Both the position numbers and the translations under genes were made by a program. This document shows positions 30,562-40,101 of a DNA stretch of 64,000 nt, one piece after another; positions within the stretch are counted from its first letter, which is position 1; each line of letters begins with the position of its first letter. The notes beneath the pieces were generated by a model. That model searched no databases. It saw only the letters and a list, made by a program, of their open reading frames with translations, and was not told the DNA's origin. Source of the DNA: Zygosaccharomyces rouxii (lineage: Eukaryota; Ascomycota; Saccharomycetes; Saccharomycetales; Saccharomycetaceae); the NCBI RefSeq assembly GCF_000026365.1, contig NC_012991.1, positions 124,001-188,000 on the forward strand. Direction: 5' to 3'.

Positions 30562-32484
30562 ATGATTCGCTTATCTTCTAGATCTGTTGCTCGTTATTCA
30601 TCTCTCACAAAGCCTCTGAAGGCTACTACGACGAGAGATACCGTTTTCAACCAAAATGCTCATGGCCAGGTGCAGAAAACCCCCGTGGGTCCTCGTGCCA
30701 AGAAAATGTTGGCGGAGGGTAAACCAAGAATGACCAGATTATCTGTCGATGGTCCCATTGAATGTCCCCTAGATTCTTTCCAATTGTTAAACTCACCACT
30801 TTTCAACAAAGGTTCTGCCTTTACGCAGGAAGAACGTACCGCTTTTGGCTTAGACGCCCTGCTTCCTCCACAAGTGAATAGTTTAGACGAACAAGTGGAG
30901 CGTGCATACCAACAATTGTGCTATTTGAAAACACCATTGGCCAAAAATGACTTTATGACCTCTTTGAGAGTACAAAATAAAGTCCTTTTCTTTGCATTGG
31001 TTAGTAGACACATTAGAGAATTGGTCCCCATCATTTATACGCCAACTGAAGGTGATGCGATTGCCGCTTACTCTCATAGATTCCGTAAACCAGAAGGTAT
31101 CTTTTTAGACATTACAGAGCCAGATTCGGTGGAAAGAAGAATTTCAACTTACGGTGAGGACAAGGATGTGGACTATATCGTTGTTACCGATTCTGAAGGT
31201 ATTTTGGGTATCGGTGATCAAGGTATTGGTGGTATCCGTATTGCCATTTCTAAATTAGCACTGATGACTCTATGTGCAGGTATTCATCCTGGTAGAGTTA
31301 TGCCTGTGTGTCTAGATGTTGGTACCAACAACAAGAAACTGGCACGTGATGAATTGTACATGGGTAACAGATTTTCCCGTGTTAGAGGTAAGCAGTACGA
31401 TGAATTTGTAGATAAATTCATTCAAGCTGTTAAAAAGAGATTCCCAAGTGCAGTTCTCCATTTCGAGGATTTTGGTGTTTCAAATGCCCGTCGTGTATTG
31501 GATACTTATAGAGATGAATTGCCCTGCTTTAATGATGATATTCAAGGTACAGGTGCAGTTGTTATGGCTTCATTGTTAGCGGCTTTGAAACACACAAAGA
31601 GGGAACTAAAGGATACCGTGGTTCTTGTTCACGGTGCAGGTTCTGCAGGTTTAGGTATCGCAGATCAGATCGTCAACCACATGGTTACAAGAGGTTTGAC
31701 TCTAGAAGACGCCAGATCCAAGATTTATTTAATGGATCGTCGTGGTCTAATTACAAACTACTTGAAGGATTTCACTACCCCTGAACAACAAGCATACGCA
31801 AAGGATGGTCAAGCTTGGTCCGATGTCAATACTACTTCTCTTTTGGAAGTCGTTAGTCGTGTGAAACCTACTTGTTTAGTCGGTTGTAGTACCCAAGCAG
31901 GTGCATTCAACAAAACGATCGTTCAAGAAATGTACAAACATAACAGAAGACCTATCATTTTCCCATTATCAAACCCAACCAGATTACACGAAGCAGTTCC
32001 AGAAGATTTACTACGCTGGACCGATTACAATGCTCTTGTGGCTACCGGTTCTCCTTTCCCACCTGTGGATGGATTCCGTATTTCTGAAAACAACAACTGT
32101 TTCTCCTTCCCTGGTATTGGGTTGGGTGCTGTTCTTTCCCGTTCTACGGTGATTACCAACACTATGATTAGTGCTGCTGTGGATGAGTTGGCCGATCTAT
32201 CACCATTGGAAGATGGTAATTCTAAACCAGGTTTATTACCACCTATGGAAGTTATTCGTGACACTTCCAACAAAGTGGCTACAGCTGTCATTTTACAAGC
32301 TTTGAAAGAAGGTCACGCAAGAGTGGAGGAAGAAGATGTGCCTGATTCCCCTGGTACTAAAGTCCAGGTGCCTCGTGATTTTGATGGTTGTTTGGAATGG
32401 GTCAAAGACCAGATGTGGAAGCCTATCTATAGGCCAATGGTCAAGGTGGAACATGACCCAAAGTTTCATTCCCATCAATACTAA
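30562..32484 (+). CDS. MAE1: Mitochondrial malic enzyme
   Basis: Oxidative decarboxylation of malate to pyruvate with NAD(P)+ in the mitochondrial matrix. 640 residues (S. cerevisiae 669). The N-terminus MIRLSSRSVARYSSLTKPLK is an Arg/Ser-rich presequence without acidic residues. Catalytic and binding blocks: IYTPTEGDAI with the catalytic Tyr, ILGIGDQGIGGIRIAISKLAL, CFNDDIQGTGAVVMASLLAA with metal-binding Asp residues, the dinucleotide fold GAGSAGLGIADQIV, and FPLSNPT. Synteny: YKL029C, near TFA1. Codon use is typical of an expressed gene (many CGT/AGA, GGT). Confidence 0.96.
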   Translation: MIRLSSRSVARYSSLTKPLKATTTRDTVFNQNAHGQVQKTPVGPRAKKMLAEGKPRMTRLSVDGPIECPLDSFQLLNSPLFNKGSAFTQEERTAFGLDALLPPQVNSLDEQVERAYQQLCYLKTPLAKNDFMTSLRVQNKVLFFALVSRHIRELVPIIYTPTEGDAIAAYSHRFRKPEGIFLDITEPDSVERRISTYGEDKDVDYIVVTDSEGILGIGDQGIGGIRIAISKLALMTLCAGIHPGRVMPVCLDVGTNNKKLARDELYMGNRFSRVRGKQYDEFVDKFIQAVKKRFPSAVLHFEDFGVSNARRVLDTYRDELPCFNDDIQGTGAVVMASLLAALKHTKRELKDTVVLVHGAGSAGLGIADQIVNHMVTRGLTLEDARSKIYLMDRRGLITNYLKDFTTPEQQAYAKDGQAWSDVNTTSLLEVVSRVKPTCLVGCSTQAGAFNKTIVQEMYKHNRRPIIFPLSNPTRLHEAVPEDLLRWTDYNALVATGSPFPPVDGFRISENNNCFSFPGIGLGAVLSRSTVITNTMISAAVDELADLSPLEDGNSKPGLLPPMEVIRDTSNKVATAVILQALKEGHARVEEEDVPDSPGTKVQVPRDFDGCLEWVKDQMWKPIYRPMVKVEHDPKFHSHQY

Positions 32485-32675
32485 GATAGCCTCCCCCAAC
32501 AATCGAACGTTTCAATATTATCGTTGAGAAATTAGATAGACGTGGATGATTAATTTTGTCAAGATCAACTAAATATATTCGTTGTACATTGTACATTACT
32601 ATTAAATTTTACATTAATTGAATTTTTTATTTTACATTATTGATGGGTGTGGGAAAGAATGTTGTTCGATTCCAT

Positions 32676-35150
32676 TTAGGTGCTGGTCTTCCACCACTTT
32701 AAAGGTAAAAAGGTTTTCAAAGTATTACCTGCATTGTTATTTGGTTGTTCCACCAAAGTAACTTCATCACTGGGGCTCAAAGTTTTGGCCAAACTCATTG
32801 TACTACGTAGCATGACTGCCATTTCACGCATCTTATCAAATGACTCTTGCAATTCTTTATTCTTCTTACCAAACCGTTGAGATAATTCAAAGTTTTGTAG
32901 TCTTAATCGATCCAGTTGGATTTGTAGCTCTTGTGGTCTTCTTTCGTATTGAGATTTAGCCTTTTCCATTGAATCAATGGTCTTTCTTGCATACTTTAAC
33001 TCTCTTTGTAAATCTTTGATTTTATCATCACTACACTTTTTCTCTTGCTTTAAAGAAAGGGCGATACTCTCAAGCCACTCGTACTTCTCATCAAATAACG
33101 AGTAACCTTCCTTATAGCCGCTAAGTTCGACATTTTCCGTTTGAAGCTTAGACTTTTCAAACTCCAATTTGCTACATTTTTGTAACAATGTACTATGCTC
33201 ATTTCGAAGAATACTGAATTCCTGAAAACATGATTGACCTTCCATTTTCCATCTTTCGGAGTCTTGAACCAATTGTTCGTCACGCTCGATACGATGCTCT
33301 GATTGTTCAACCTTTTGTACGCTTTTTATAGAACATGTTTTAGCAGATTCGAGCTCATCGTCTAAAGAAACAGATCGAGAATTTATTTCTCGGTAAAGGC
33401 TCTCCAATTGACACACTTTGACATCTGTATCGTGTTTCTCTTGTGATAAGGCTTCATACCATTGTCCCACACGCCTCAAACTAATGTCAAATGAAATGAC
33501 TTTATCTTGTGCCATCGTAAAATCATTTTCCAACTGTTTAACCCTCTTGGTTTCTGCTTCGAGTCTTTGAGATAAATTCTTATTCGTCAAAGTTAATTCG
33601 TCTTGATTAGCCGCCAACTCATTATTTTTCGAATCAAGCTTTTCATAGTCTTTTTGAAGATTGCCAAACTCCTCCAATTTATTCAACGCCTGTCCCAGTT
33701 TCTCTGCCAATTCTTCATTCTTGGAACCCAAACTTACATTTTGATCAAAGAAGCGATTGTAAGCTTTCTTCTTCATCAATTTCATTTTCTTCGTCATTTC
33801 AATATTCTCACTAGTCAAGTAATCGACAGTCCTTTTCACTCCATGCAATTTAGAGGTCAGATCAGCCCTAGTAGAGACCAGCTCCACATTAACCAATTCT
33901 GTATTTCTCAATTTAATAGCAGTTTGTTCTGCTTTTTCTACTAATTGTCCACATGAAGAACCCAATTCACCATTCTTCGTTCTATAATCTTCAACAATTT
34001 TAGAGAGCTCCTGAACACGCTCCTCTGTTTCTTCCAGTTTGATCGAGGTCGTCTCAGCATTCTTTTTGTAAGTATACAGCTTTGCATTCAGCACCTCCTT
34101 TTCCCTTCTGAGTTCAATTACCTGCTCGGTAGTTTCATTCAACTTAATATCTGTTTTCCTCAATTCAATGTCAGATTTTTCCTTGGAAGATACCAATTCA
34201 TCTGCACGTTTAGAAGTAGTTATTTCTATTTGGGCATACTTTTTCTTTAAATCATCATTTAAAAATGTTAACTGTTTAACCCTTGATTTTAATTCTTTAT
34301 CCTCCTCTAATAATCCATCAACATCCTCCCATTTGGGGGCTAGTTGCAATTCTTTGAGTAAATGTTGTTTAGCTGTAATTAATTCTTCAACTTTAGCCTT
34401 CAACGAATCATTCTCAATAAATACTTCATCAACTACCTCCCATCTAACCTTTTCTTGGCTTAATTTTTTGTTGAGACCTGCCACTTCACATTTCAACTTG
34501 TCATTGACATACTCCAATTCATCAAGCTCTTCAATACTTTGTTTTCTACCGACGTATTTGTAGCATTGTTCCCTCTGTTTAAACGATGCAACAACACCAC
34601 GGGCCAATCTTTGCAAAGTCCCCAAAAGATCCTCCTTAATCTCACAAGGAGGAATCCCATGTAGAGTAAAGATCCTTTGAAGGAGAGTTATAACGTCTTG
34701 ATTTGAAGTTTTGACCTGTGTTTCCTCATCACTTTCATCCAAGTAAGCAAAATCCTCAGTCTCGAGTAATTCAGAATCATGAACGAAAACAGGTCCTGGT
34801 TTTAAAATTGTCTTAAGTGGCTTGGAATCTTTTGATTGATTTTCAGTGTTTTTAGTTTTACTGGCAAGTCTATCCACTTCTTCATCGACATCAAAAGTAA
34901 TCGTTCGACTTTCACCAAATTGAATCTTATTACTTTTGGATTTTGGTTCGGAGTACAAAAAACTGAAGTTGTCGATAGCTTCATCAATTATAGGGTTTGA
35001 ATTTTTGACTCCGTAAGCTGGTGTAACCACTAGCTTCTTCACAGCTTCTTGAGCGGCGATTCCTTCAGCGTTAGTCGAAAATTCTGTAGTCTCTAACGAG
35101 ACAGAAGTAACGATAGGTTGCTTAGCAACGTTGAGAGTAGCAATATTCAT
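32676..35150 (-). CDS. Long coiled-coil protein, unrecognised
   Basis: 824 residues. The first ~165 are polar and acidic and probably disordered, with short linear motifs such as SRTITFDVDEE and PLKTILKPGPVFVHDSE. A small helical segment (VITLLQRIFTLHGIPPCEIK, LLGTLQRLARGVVAS) lies at about 165-205. From ~215 to ~800 the protein is almost unbroken heptad-type coiled coil, rich in Glu/Lys/Leu with repeated ELV/KLE segments. The tail is short. This is the build of a spindle-pole, kinetochore or cytoskeletal scaffold, but no family can be named. No obvious S. cerevisiae counterpart lies at the matching position between MAE1 or TCD1 and NEM1. It converges on MAE1. Confidence 0.8.
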   Translation of the reverse strand: MNIATLNVAKQPIVTSVSLETTEFSTNAEGIAAQEAVKKLVVTPAYGVKNSNPIIDEAIDNFSFLYSEPKSKSNKIQFGESRTITFDVDEEVDRLASKTKNTENQSKDSKPLKTILKPGPVFVHDSELLETEDFAYLDESDEETQVKTSNQDVITLLQRIFTLHGIPPCEIKEDLLGTLQRLARGVVASFKQREQCYKYVGRKQSIEELDELEYVNDKLKCEVAGLNKKLSQEKVRWEVVDEVFIENDSLKAKVEELITAKQHLLKELQLAPKWEDVDGLLEEDKELKSRVKQLTFLNDDLKKKYAQIEITTSKRADELVSSKEKSDIELRKTDIKLNETTEQVIELRREKEVLNAKLYTYKKNAETTSIKLEETEERVQELSKIVEDYRTKNGELGSSCGQLVEKAEQTAIKLRNTELVNVELVSTRADLTSKLHGVKRTVDYLTSENIEMTKKMKLMKKKAYNRFFDQNVSLGSKNEELAEKLGQALNKLEEFGNLQKDYEKLDSKNNELAANQDELTLTNKNLSQRLEAETKRVKQLENDFTMAQDKVISFDISLRRVGQWYEALSQEKHDTDVKVCQLESLYREINSRSVSLDDELESAKTCSIKSVQKVEQSEHRIERDEQLVQDSERWKMEGQSCFQEFSILRNEHSTLLQKCSKLEFEKSKLQTENVELSGYKEGYSLFDEKYEWLESIALSLKQEKKCSDDKIKDLQRELKYARKTIDSMEKAKSQYERRPQELQIQLDRLRLQNFELSQRFGKKNKELQESFDKMREMAVMLRSTMSLAKTLSPSDEVTLVEQPNNNAGNTLKTFLPLKWWKTST

Positions 35151-35964
35151 ATTGTTTATTATATAAATTTAAAATGAGCGGTAATCAAAGCAAAGGTTTC
35201 GATAGTTATCTCATAGAATCAAATAAATTGCAATGAAGAAATGAAATAGATAATTGAAATATGGCACCTTTATTTCTTCAAAATAATGGAAATATGTACT
35301 AAAAAAAATCGAGCATTTTGGGACAGTAGTATTTGAGAGAAACTCGGGCATTTTGTACCTCTGGTTCTCGTTAACCTTTATTTTTACCTCGGCGGCGACA
35401 CACTGACGCGATGACACAAGAATAAGAGTCGGGATAAATTAAAATAAATATATAGAATCCAAGGCGCTGTGTCATATGAAATTCAATGAGTTATTTCTCT
35501 CGAATTTCCTCTTTCGTTAACAAAAAATTGTTACTTCGAGCTGTTGCCTACAGCATCTCCTTTCCCATGCATAGTCTTTCTGCATATTCCTTGTCAGCTT
35601 TTTAGATTCTATGCAGACATTTTTGTAGGAACGCAAGTCCATTCTGTTTCTAGAAACAACAGCGCTAGCGCCACACACACACCACGCACGTGACAGATAG
35701 TCGAAAGATGCCAAGCCTTTTAATTGACTAAGGCATTGGCATTCTTCACTGCTAAGCCAAAGCAACTGGGATTTTGTAACCTTGTCAAATCAGTAGTAAT
35801 AACATCACCACGGCTTCAATGGAAAACCGGCTTGTAGTCCAGCCGTAGGTAGAGCGGCGGATCAACATGCGCATGGGCCACCTGATACGTGAGCTTGTCG
35901 CTCATAATACTCGTTTATCAACTTTTATACTATGCTATATTTTCGTTAAAAAAATTTCATTTCG
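35151..35964. other. Intergenic region, promoter of the coiled-coil gene
   Basis: 814 nt. Holds a CACGTG-type E-box in CGCACGTGACAG near 35685-35696 and an ATGCGCAT palindrome near 35868. Short frames on the minus strand (68 and 82 codons) lack family features. No RNA gene seen. Confidence 0.4.
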
Positions 35965-36975
35965 TTAACCCAATGCCTTTTCACCGTTTTTCAATCCCAA
36001 TATTGATCTCACATCTGTAACGTATCTCAATGCCTCTAACAACGGCAATAGATTTAAAAGATCAGTATCAGATGGATCACTAATCCAACCTTCTACTTGA
36101 ATTGCATTGTCCTCGTTTCTTGCATAAGATGTCGGACTATTATCAATTAATACAACTTCATCGAGAACTTCTGTAACAACGCTTAAATCTTTAATGTACC
36201 CAACTCCTTCCCGAACCACACAATTATGTCTATAGAGTCTTTTGCAAAATTTTCCCGTGAAGGAACTTTCTAACCAATCAATAACGGGATCTGCATATTC
36301 TTTCATCGACGCAGTAAAGATTATTAAATCATACCATTTACTGACTTTGGAAAGGAACAAATCACAGTGTGGTCTCTTGTGCACATAATAAAGCGTAGAT
36401 ATCGAACTTGGAGGAAATCTTACTTCAACCATATGCCCCTGTGCAGAATTACTATGAGAGACACTTCTGGTTGCACTATGAATCAAAGTTTCATCTAAAT
36501 CGACTACTAATCGTTTCTTTCTTTCTGCGAACAGTATCGATTGTGGTACCAATTTCTTAGGGAAAAGAAACCTCCCCATCTTTTTAGTACCAAATGCCTT
36601 ACCTCTTAATCCACCTTTAACAGTATCCCTTTGTAGGAACATTTCATCTTCTGCCAAATCATCGTCAACCTCTTTCTTTCTTATAATTTCACCCTTTCTA
36701 CTGGTTGATTCCACTTTTTGCTTGGATTTGAGTCCATATTCTATAAGAATCAGAGGTGATGTAATTACAAACCAAATCAAATGGAATGGTTTTAGAAAAA
36801 TTGACTCACCTTCGTCGTTTTCATTTTGAAATTGATTAACTTCATCATTATCTTCTTGTTCTTCTTCACTTTCCACTAGAACACCGTGAGAAGAAGAAGA
36901 AGAAGAAGAAGAGGAGGAAGAAATCGGATTAGAAGGAGTGGATGAAAGATTAGATAGATAGGAAATGGCATTCAT
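35965..36975 (-). CDS. NEM1: Nem1 phosphatase, catalytic subunit of Nem1-Spo7
   Basis: FCP/SCP-type phosphatase of the ER and nuclear envelope that dephosphorylates the phosphatidate phosphatase Pah1 (lipin). 336 residues from the ATG at 36975. The start MNAISYLSN closely matches yeast MNALKYFSN; the longer frame to 37002 begins with TTG. The catalytic motif is VVDLDETLIHSATRS (both Asp present), followed by YDLIIFTASMKEYADPVIDW and VVLIDNSPTSY. One hydrophobic segment (FHLIWFVITSPLILIEYGL) remains; S. cerevisiae Nem1 (446 residues) has a longer N-terminal region with a longer hydrophobic stretch. A polyserine run lies near residue 20. Synteny: YHR004C. The start overlaps that of NAT4. Confidence 0.95.
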   Translation of the reverse strand: MNAISYLSNLSSTPSNPISSSSSSSSSSSHGVLVESEEEQEDNDEVNQFQNENDEGESIFLKPFHLIWFVITSPLILIEYGLKSKQKVESTSRKGEIIRKKEVDDDLAEDEMFLQRDTVKGGLRGKAFGTKKMGRFLFPKKLVPQSILFAERKKRLVVDLDETLIHSATRSVSHSNSAQGHMVEVRFPPSSISTLYYVHKRPHCDLFLSKVSKWYDLIIFTASMKEYADPVIDWLESSFTGKFCKRLYRHNCVVREGVGYIKDLSVVTEVLDEVVLIDNSPTSYARNEDNAIQVEGWISDPSDTDLLNLLPLLEALRYVTDVRSILGLKNGEKALG

Positions 36976-37561
36976 AGATTTAATCTCTAGTGAAATGCCC
37001 AATTGGCCTGGATTTAAACGTGAAATATGTATTTCAAACTCAAACGATAAAATTTTGGAAAAACAATTACAACTAATAGAAATTAATCTCGGATCATACT
37101 ACAACAAATATAACAAGACTATCTATAAAAACAATAAAAGATGGCAATCAAACAAATGGCAAGAAATGTGTTCAGAGAATCTTTTCCACGTGTCTTACTG
37201 GAACGTAGAATCTAATGAATTAGTATGCTTTTGTTCTATAATGCCCTGCGAAGAATCAATCGTTGAAGGTGAAATGTCAAATATAATCTACCTCTATGAA
37301 ATTCACGTTGCACCAGAATGGAGAAATCAGAAATTTGGTAAATCCATTTTAAATGCTTTAAAGGAGAAACTCTGCCCCAAAGCACATCTCTCAGGAATCG
37401 AACTCACGGTTTTCAGTTCAAACGAAAGGGCGATAAATTTTTACCGGAATAACGGATTCACTTTGTCCTACGACTCTCCTAGCGACAAGCGTCGCCGTAC
37501 AAGAACGGGCATTAGAATCATTCGCCCGACTTACTACATTATGTGTTACGTACTTCGATAA
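36965..37561 (+). CDS. NAT4: N-alpha-acetyltransferase for histones H4 and H2A (NatD)
   Basis: NatD acetylates the N-terminal Ser of histones H4 and H2A. 198 residues. GNAT fold: the acetyl-CoA-binding strand and loop are IIYLYEIHVAPEWRNQKFGK (R/Q-x-x-G-x pattern), with the late ELTVFSSNERAINFYRNNGF block typical of NatD and other GNATs. NKRWQSNKWQEM before it resembles the NatD-specific region. The gene precedes MOT3 as YMR069W precedes YMR070W. The first ATG lies inside the opposite-strand NEM1 start; an alternative ATG at 36995 would give 188 residues and remove the overlap. Confidence 0.85.
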   Translation: MAFIDLISSEMPNWPGFKREICISNSNDKILEKQLQLIEINLGSYYNKYNKTIYKNNKRWQSNKWQEMCSENLFHVSYWNVESNELVCFCSIMPCEESIVEGEMSNIIYLYEIHVAPEWRNQKFGKSILNALKEKLCPKAHLSGIELTVFSSNERAINFYRNNGFTLSYDSPSDKRRRTRTGIRIIRPTYYIMCYVLR

Positions 37562-38067
37562 CATGCCGGCACTGAGATCCCTATAATAGATGTCTAAGCT
37601 AAGTAATAAAACTGCGACGTAATACACAGCGATCAATAGCAGCGATCATAAAAGAAGGCTGTAGGGGAAGAAAAGAATAACGCGCTTAAACGAAGGGAAA
37701 AGCAAAATTGCTGAAAATGTTTACAATACCTTCGGGCTTATTATAATCAGGGTAGAAAGCCGTATACAAAGAAAAGAGAGATCTTTTTCGAATAATAAGT
37801 CGCTCCTGGCGGCATGATCCAAAAGGGTTTTGCTATGAGCATAGTTTTGCTTTGGATCAACTGTATTTGTTAAAGGTTGAAAAAAGTTTCCGTGATTTCC
37901 ATAATTCTTCCTATATTTCTCACTGAGATTATATTCCGGTTTTAAATCCTATTTTTCTTCCCTTCTATTTCCTTTCGGTCCTATGGGATCTTCCACACGC
38001 ATGGTCAGTATTCACTACTTATTGTACAAGCGATAATCAAGTGCAATTAAGTATCGGGGATATCAAC
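37562..38067. other. Intergenic region, MOT3 promoter and leader
   Basis: About 500 nt upstream of MOT3. It holds a large dyad (listed separately). The MOT3 frame is open to a GTG at 38041 but no ATG precedes 38068. Confidence 0.45.
37815..37859. repeat. Nested inverted repeat upstream of MOT3
   Basis: Outer arms TGATCCAAA (37815-37823) and TTTGGATCA (37851-37859), nine bases, perfect. Inner arms CTATG (37833-37837) and CATAG (37840-37844) around AG. The two dyads share nearly the same centre. It lies about 210-250 nt before the ATG, so it could be a protein-binding palindrome or a leader-RNA hairpin. Confidence 0.6.
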
Positions 38068-38952
38068 ATGGATATTTATGAGAGTGAGAGACTACCATTA
38101 CCTCAGCCACTGTACTATAGAAATCCAGCAGCGGGAGCGGCTGATGCTGCTACAAGAGCAATGCCTGGTGAATTGCCTACTATGAATTGGAAGATACCAT
38201 CCATAACGAGACAAAATCATCAACATAATCATGCTCCGATTATAACTCGATTTCCGATAACTCCTTCTGGTCATCAAACGCCAAGTGCCTTTACCGCACG
38301 CAGCGTTGTTCCTCCGCATGCTACTCCAATGGTTCAGATCAATTCGGCTTTTGCCCTTCCAGGTGATAGTGCAGGCGGCCGTAATGATCGCAGTAATGGT
38401 ACTGCTGCTACTTCCAATATTCCAAGCATGATGCCGACGGTTGCTGGTACAACTGCGGGTCATCAGGGACCATCATTGCCATTGCCTCATGTTGCCGCTA
38501 CAATGGGTCAAGCTGGTGCTGGTGTTATGGCGGCAAGTGTCGGTGCAATGAGAATTGCAGCTGTAAATGCAACACAGCAACAGCAAGCGCAACAGCAACA
38601 GCAACAGAAGATGCAGTTGCCAAGATTAAACGGACTATCACATCTTTGCCCTATGTGTGATAAATCTTTCAAGAGAAAGTCATGGTTACGAAGGCATTTG
38701 CTATCGCATTCTCCAGAGAGGCATTTCGGTTGTCCATGGTGTCTTTCCAAACACAAGAGAAAAGACAACCTTTTACAACATATGAAATTAAAACATACAG
38801 AGTATGTATTGGAAAAATTGCGAAATCAAAATGTAGGAATTGATGGTGAGGTTAGGAATGACAACATTAGGACCCTACTATGTGAGGGAAGATTGAACAA
38901 AGAAGACGTTAAGAAAGTTTTAAATGGGTTGATAGATAGTTATAACGGGTAG
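38068..38952 (+). CDS. MOT3: Zinc-finger transcriptional regulator Mot3
   Basis: Regulator, mostly a repressor, of ergosterol, hypoxic and cell-wall genes in S. cerevisiae. 294 residues; the S. cerevisiae protein is ~490, the difference being in its low-complexity part. Two adjacent C2H2 fingers near residues 193-245: CPMCDKSFKRKSWLRRHLLSH and CPWCLSKHKRKDNLLQHMKLKH. The N-terminal two thirds are low in complexity (His/Asn/Pro/Ala/Gly) with a short polyQ run just before the fingers. ATG at 38068 is the first in frame. Synteny: YMR070W, between NAT4 and TVP18. Confidence 0.92.
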   Translation: MDIYESERLPLPQPLYYRNPAAGAADAATRAMPGELPTMNWKIPSITRQNHQHNHAPIITRFPITPSGHQTPSAFTARSVVPPHATPMVQINSAFALPGDSAGGRNDRSNGTAATSNIPSMMPTVAGTTAGHQGPSLPLPHVAATMGQAGAGVMAASVGAMRIAAVNATQQQQAQQQQQQKMQLPRLNGLSHLCPMCDKSFKRKSWLRRHLLSHSPERHFGCPWCLSKHKRKDNLLQHMKLKHTEYVLEKLRNQNVGIDGEVRNDNIRTLLCEGRLNKEDVKKVLNGLIDSYNG

Positions 38953-39600
38953 ATTATCGCACATACGGAGTTTATTTAATTCGTGTACATGGTACACTGA
39001 GAGTTGCACACGAATAAATTTAGTGAGAGCGTAAATAGAGTTGTTTGCATATGCAGAGCAATTTAACGTTAAGGTATCTGGAGCTTCATCGGATTTGTGT
39101 GTATATTGTAACGCCGTCCTTATCGCTTTTTTTTAAACTCGCATCTTCTGATAAGGCTTCGGAGTTCTCGAGCACACCAAGCTTTTGCTCTAGTCTATCG
39201 AATATCCGCATGCTATCTTAACAGAAAGGAAACAGGTCGATCTATTGAGCTCACCTCCAGGATTTTCCCAAGTGGAGCTGGTATCTACCAGATCATGTCA
39301 ACACGTCTTCGATTTTGATAGGAACATCGTCACTCTTCCTTGTAAGACAAGGAGAAAAGACGACGGAATTACGTAGATATAAAAATAGCATCACATTGAC
39401 GCTAATAAAAATCTTTCTCGAGATTGCACTATATATCTGTGGTATTCTATTATTATCTTTATCTCTGTTGTTGGCTCTAAACGCATACACATTAGATAGG
39501 AGGAATACGGTACCGGCACATCCTCCATACCCACGTCGTACACTCATGGCACATTTCATGACTTCTTGAAACCTTAACTACGTGGTCAGTTGAAAGAGTT
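38953..39600. other. Region between convergent MOT3 and TVP18, with overlapping small frames
   Basis: A plus-strand frame open from 39249 to 39569 codes a hydrophobic segment (LIKIFLEIALYICGILLLSL, LLLAL) followed by NAYTLDRRNTVPAHPPYPRR, as a small membrane protein might. It has no ATG and no convincing splice signal. A minus-strand 88-codon frame with an ATG (39559-39293) overlaps it. At most one can be real and neither resembles a known yeast protein. Confidence 0.3.
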
Positions 39601-40101
39601 TCATAGCATCTCACGAACATTTTGCTCATTAGCTTCAACACCTTCACCAACAGGTTCCTTAATATGAGATGAATTCTGGAAGTTTTGGTGTTTGAAATAT
39701 GCAACACCGTAGAAGGCAGCCGAAATGGTTAGACCGACAGCTACCACAATTAGACTTGTTATCTTTAACGCTAGTGAAGCCCATTGTAATACAGCATTAA
39801 AAATGTAAAAGATAGTTCTCCAACCATTAGTTTCAAATCTCGATACAAATTCGATAAAATTGTCCGACAGTGGGCAGATACGCAATAAGAATGGCACCTC
39901 CAGAAACAGTATAATAGCACCTTGTACAATTGAAATCACACCAAATGCTATCACTGCATTAACATGGAAAAGATTGGCAATACCAAATGCGATGCAGAAA
40001 ATGATATTCAAATAAGCCACATATTTACCATAAAGTGAGAAATTGTAGCTTTTCAAACCTTGTACAAGACTTCCAAGGATCTTAATCTGTGCTAAATCCA
40101 T
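39601..40101 (-). CDS. TVP18: Golgi membrane protein Tvp18
   Basis: Tlg2-vesicle protein of the late Golgi, exact role unknown. 166 residues (S. cerevisiae 167). Four hydrophobic segments (about 28-48, 50-72, 97-118, 119-140). Conserved blocks: KSYNFSLYGKYVAYLNI, FLEVPFLLRICPLSDNFIEF, RFETNGWRTIFY and the C-terminal REML. Synteny: YMR071C next to MOT3. Confidence 0.96.
   Translation of the reverse strand: MDLAQIKILGSLVQGLKSYNFSLYGKYVAYLNIIFCIAFGIANLFHVNAVIAFGVISIVQGAIILFLEVPFLLRICPLSDNFIEFVSRFETNGWRTIFYIFNAVLQWASLALKITSLIVVAVGLTISAAFYGVAYFKHQNFQNSSHIKEPVGEGVEANEQNVREML

Noticed and set aside
37000..37002. Longer N-termini for NEM1, PDS5, TCD1, MRPL13, BSD2, MOT3 and the amine oxidase
   Set aside because: Each extension begins at TTG or GTG and adds residues without family support; the next ATG fits the known N-termini.
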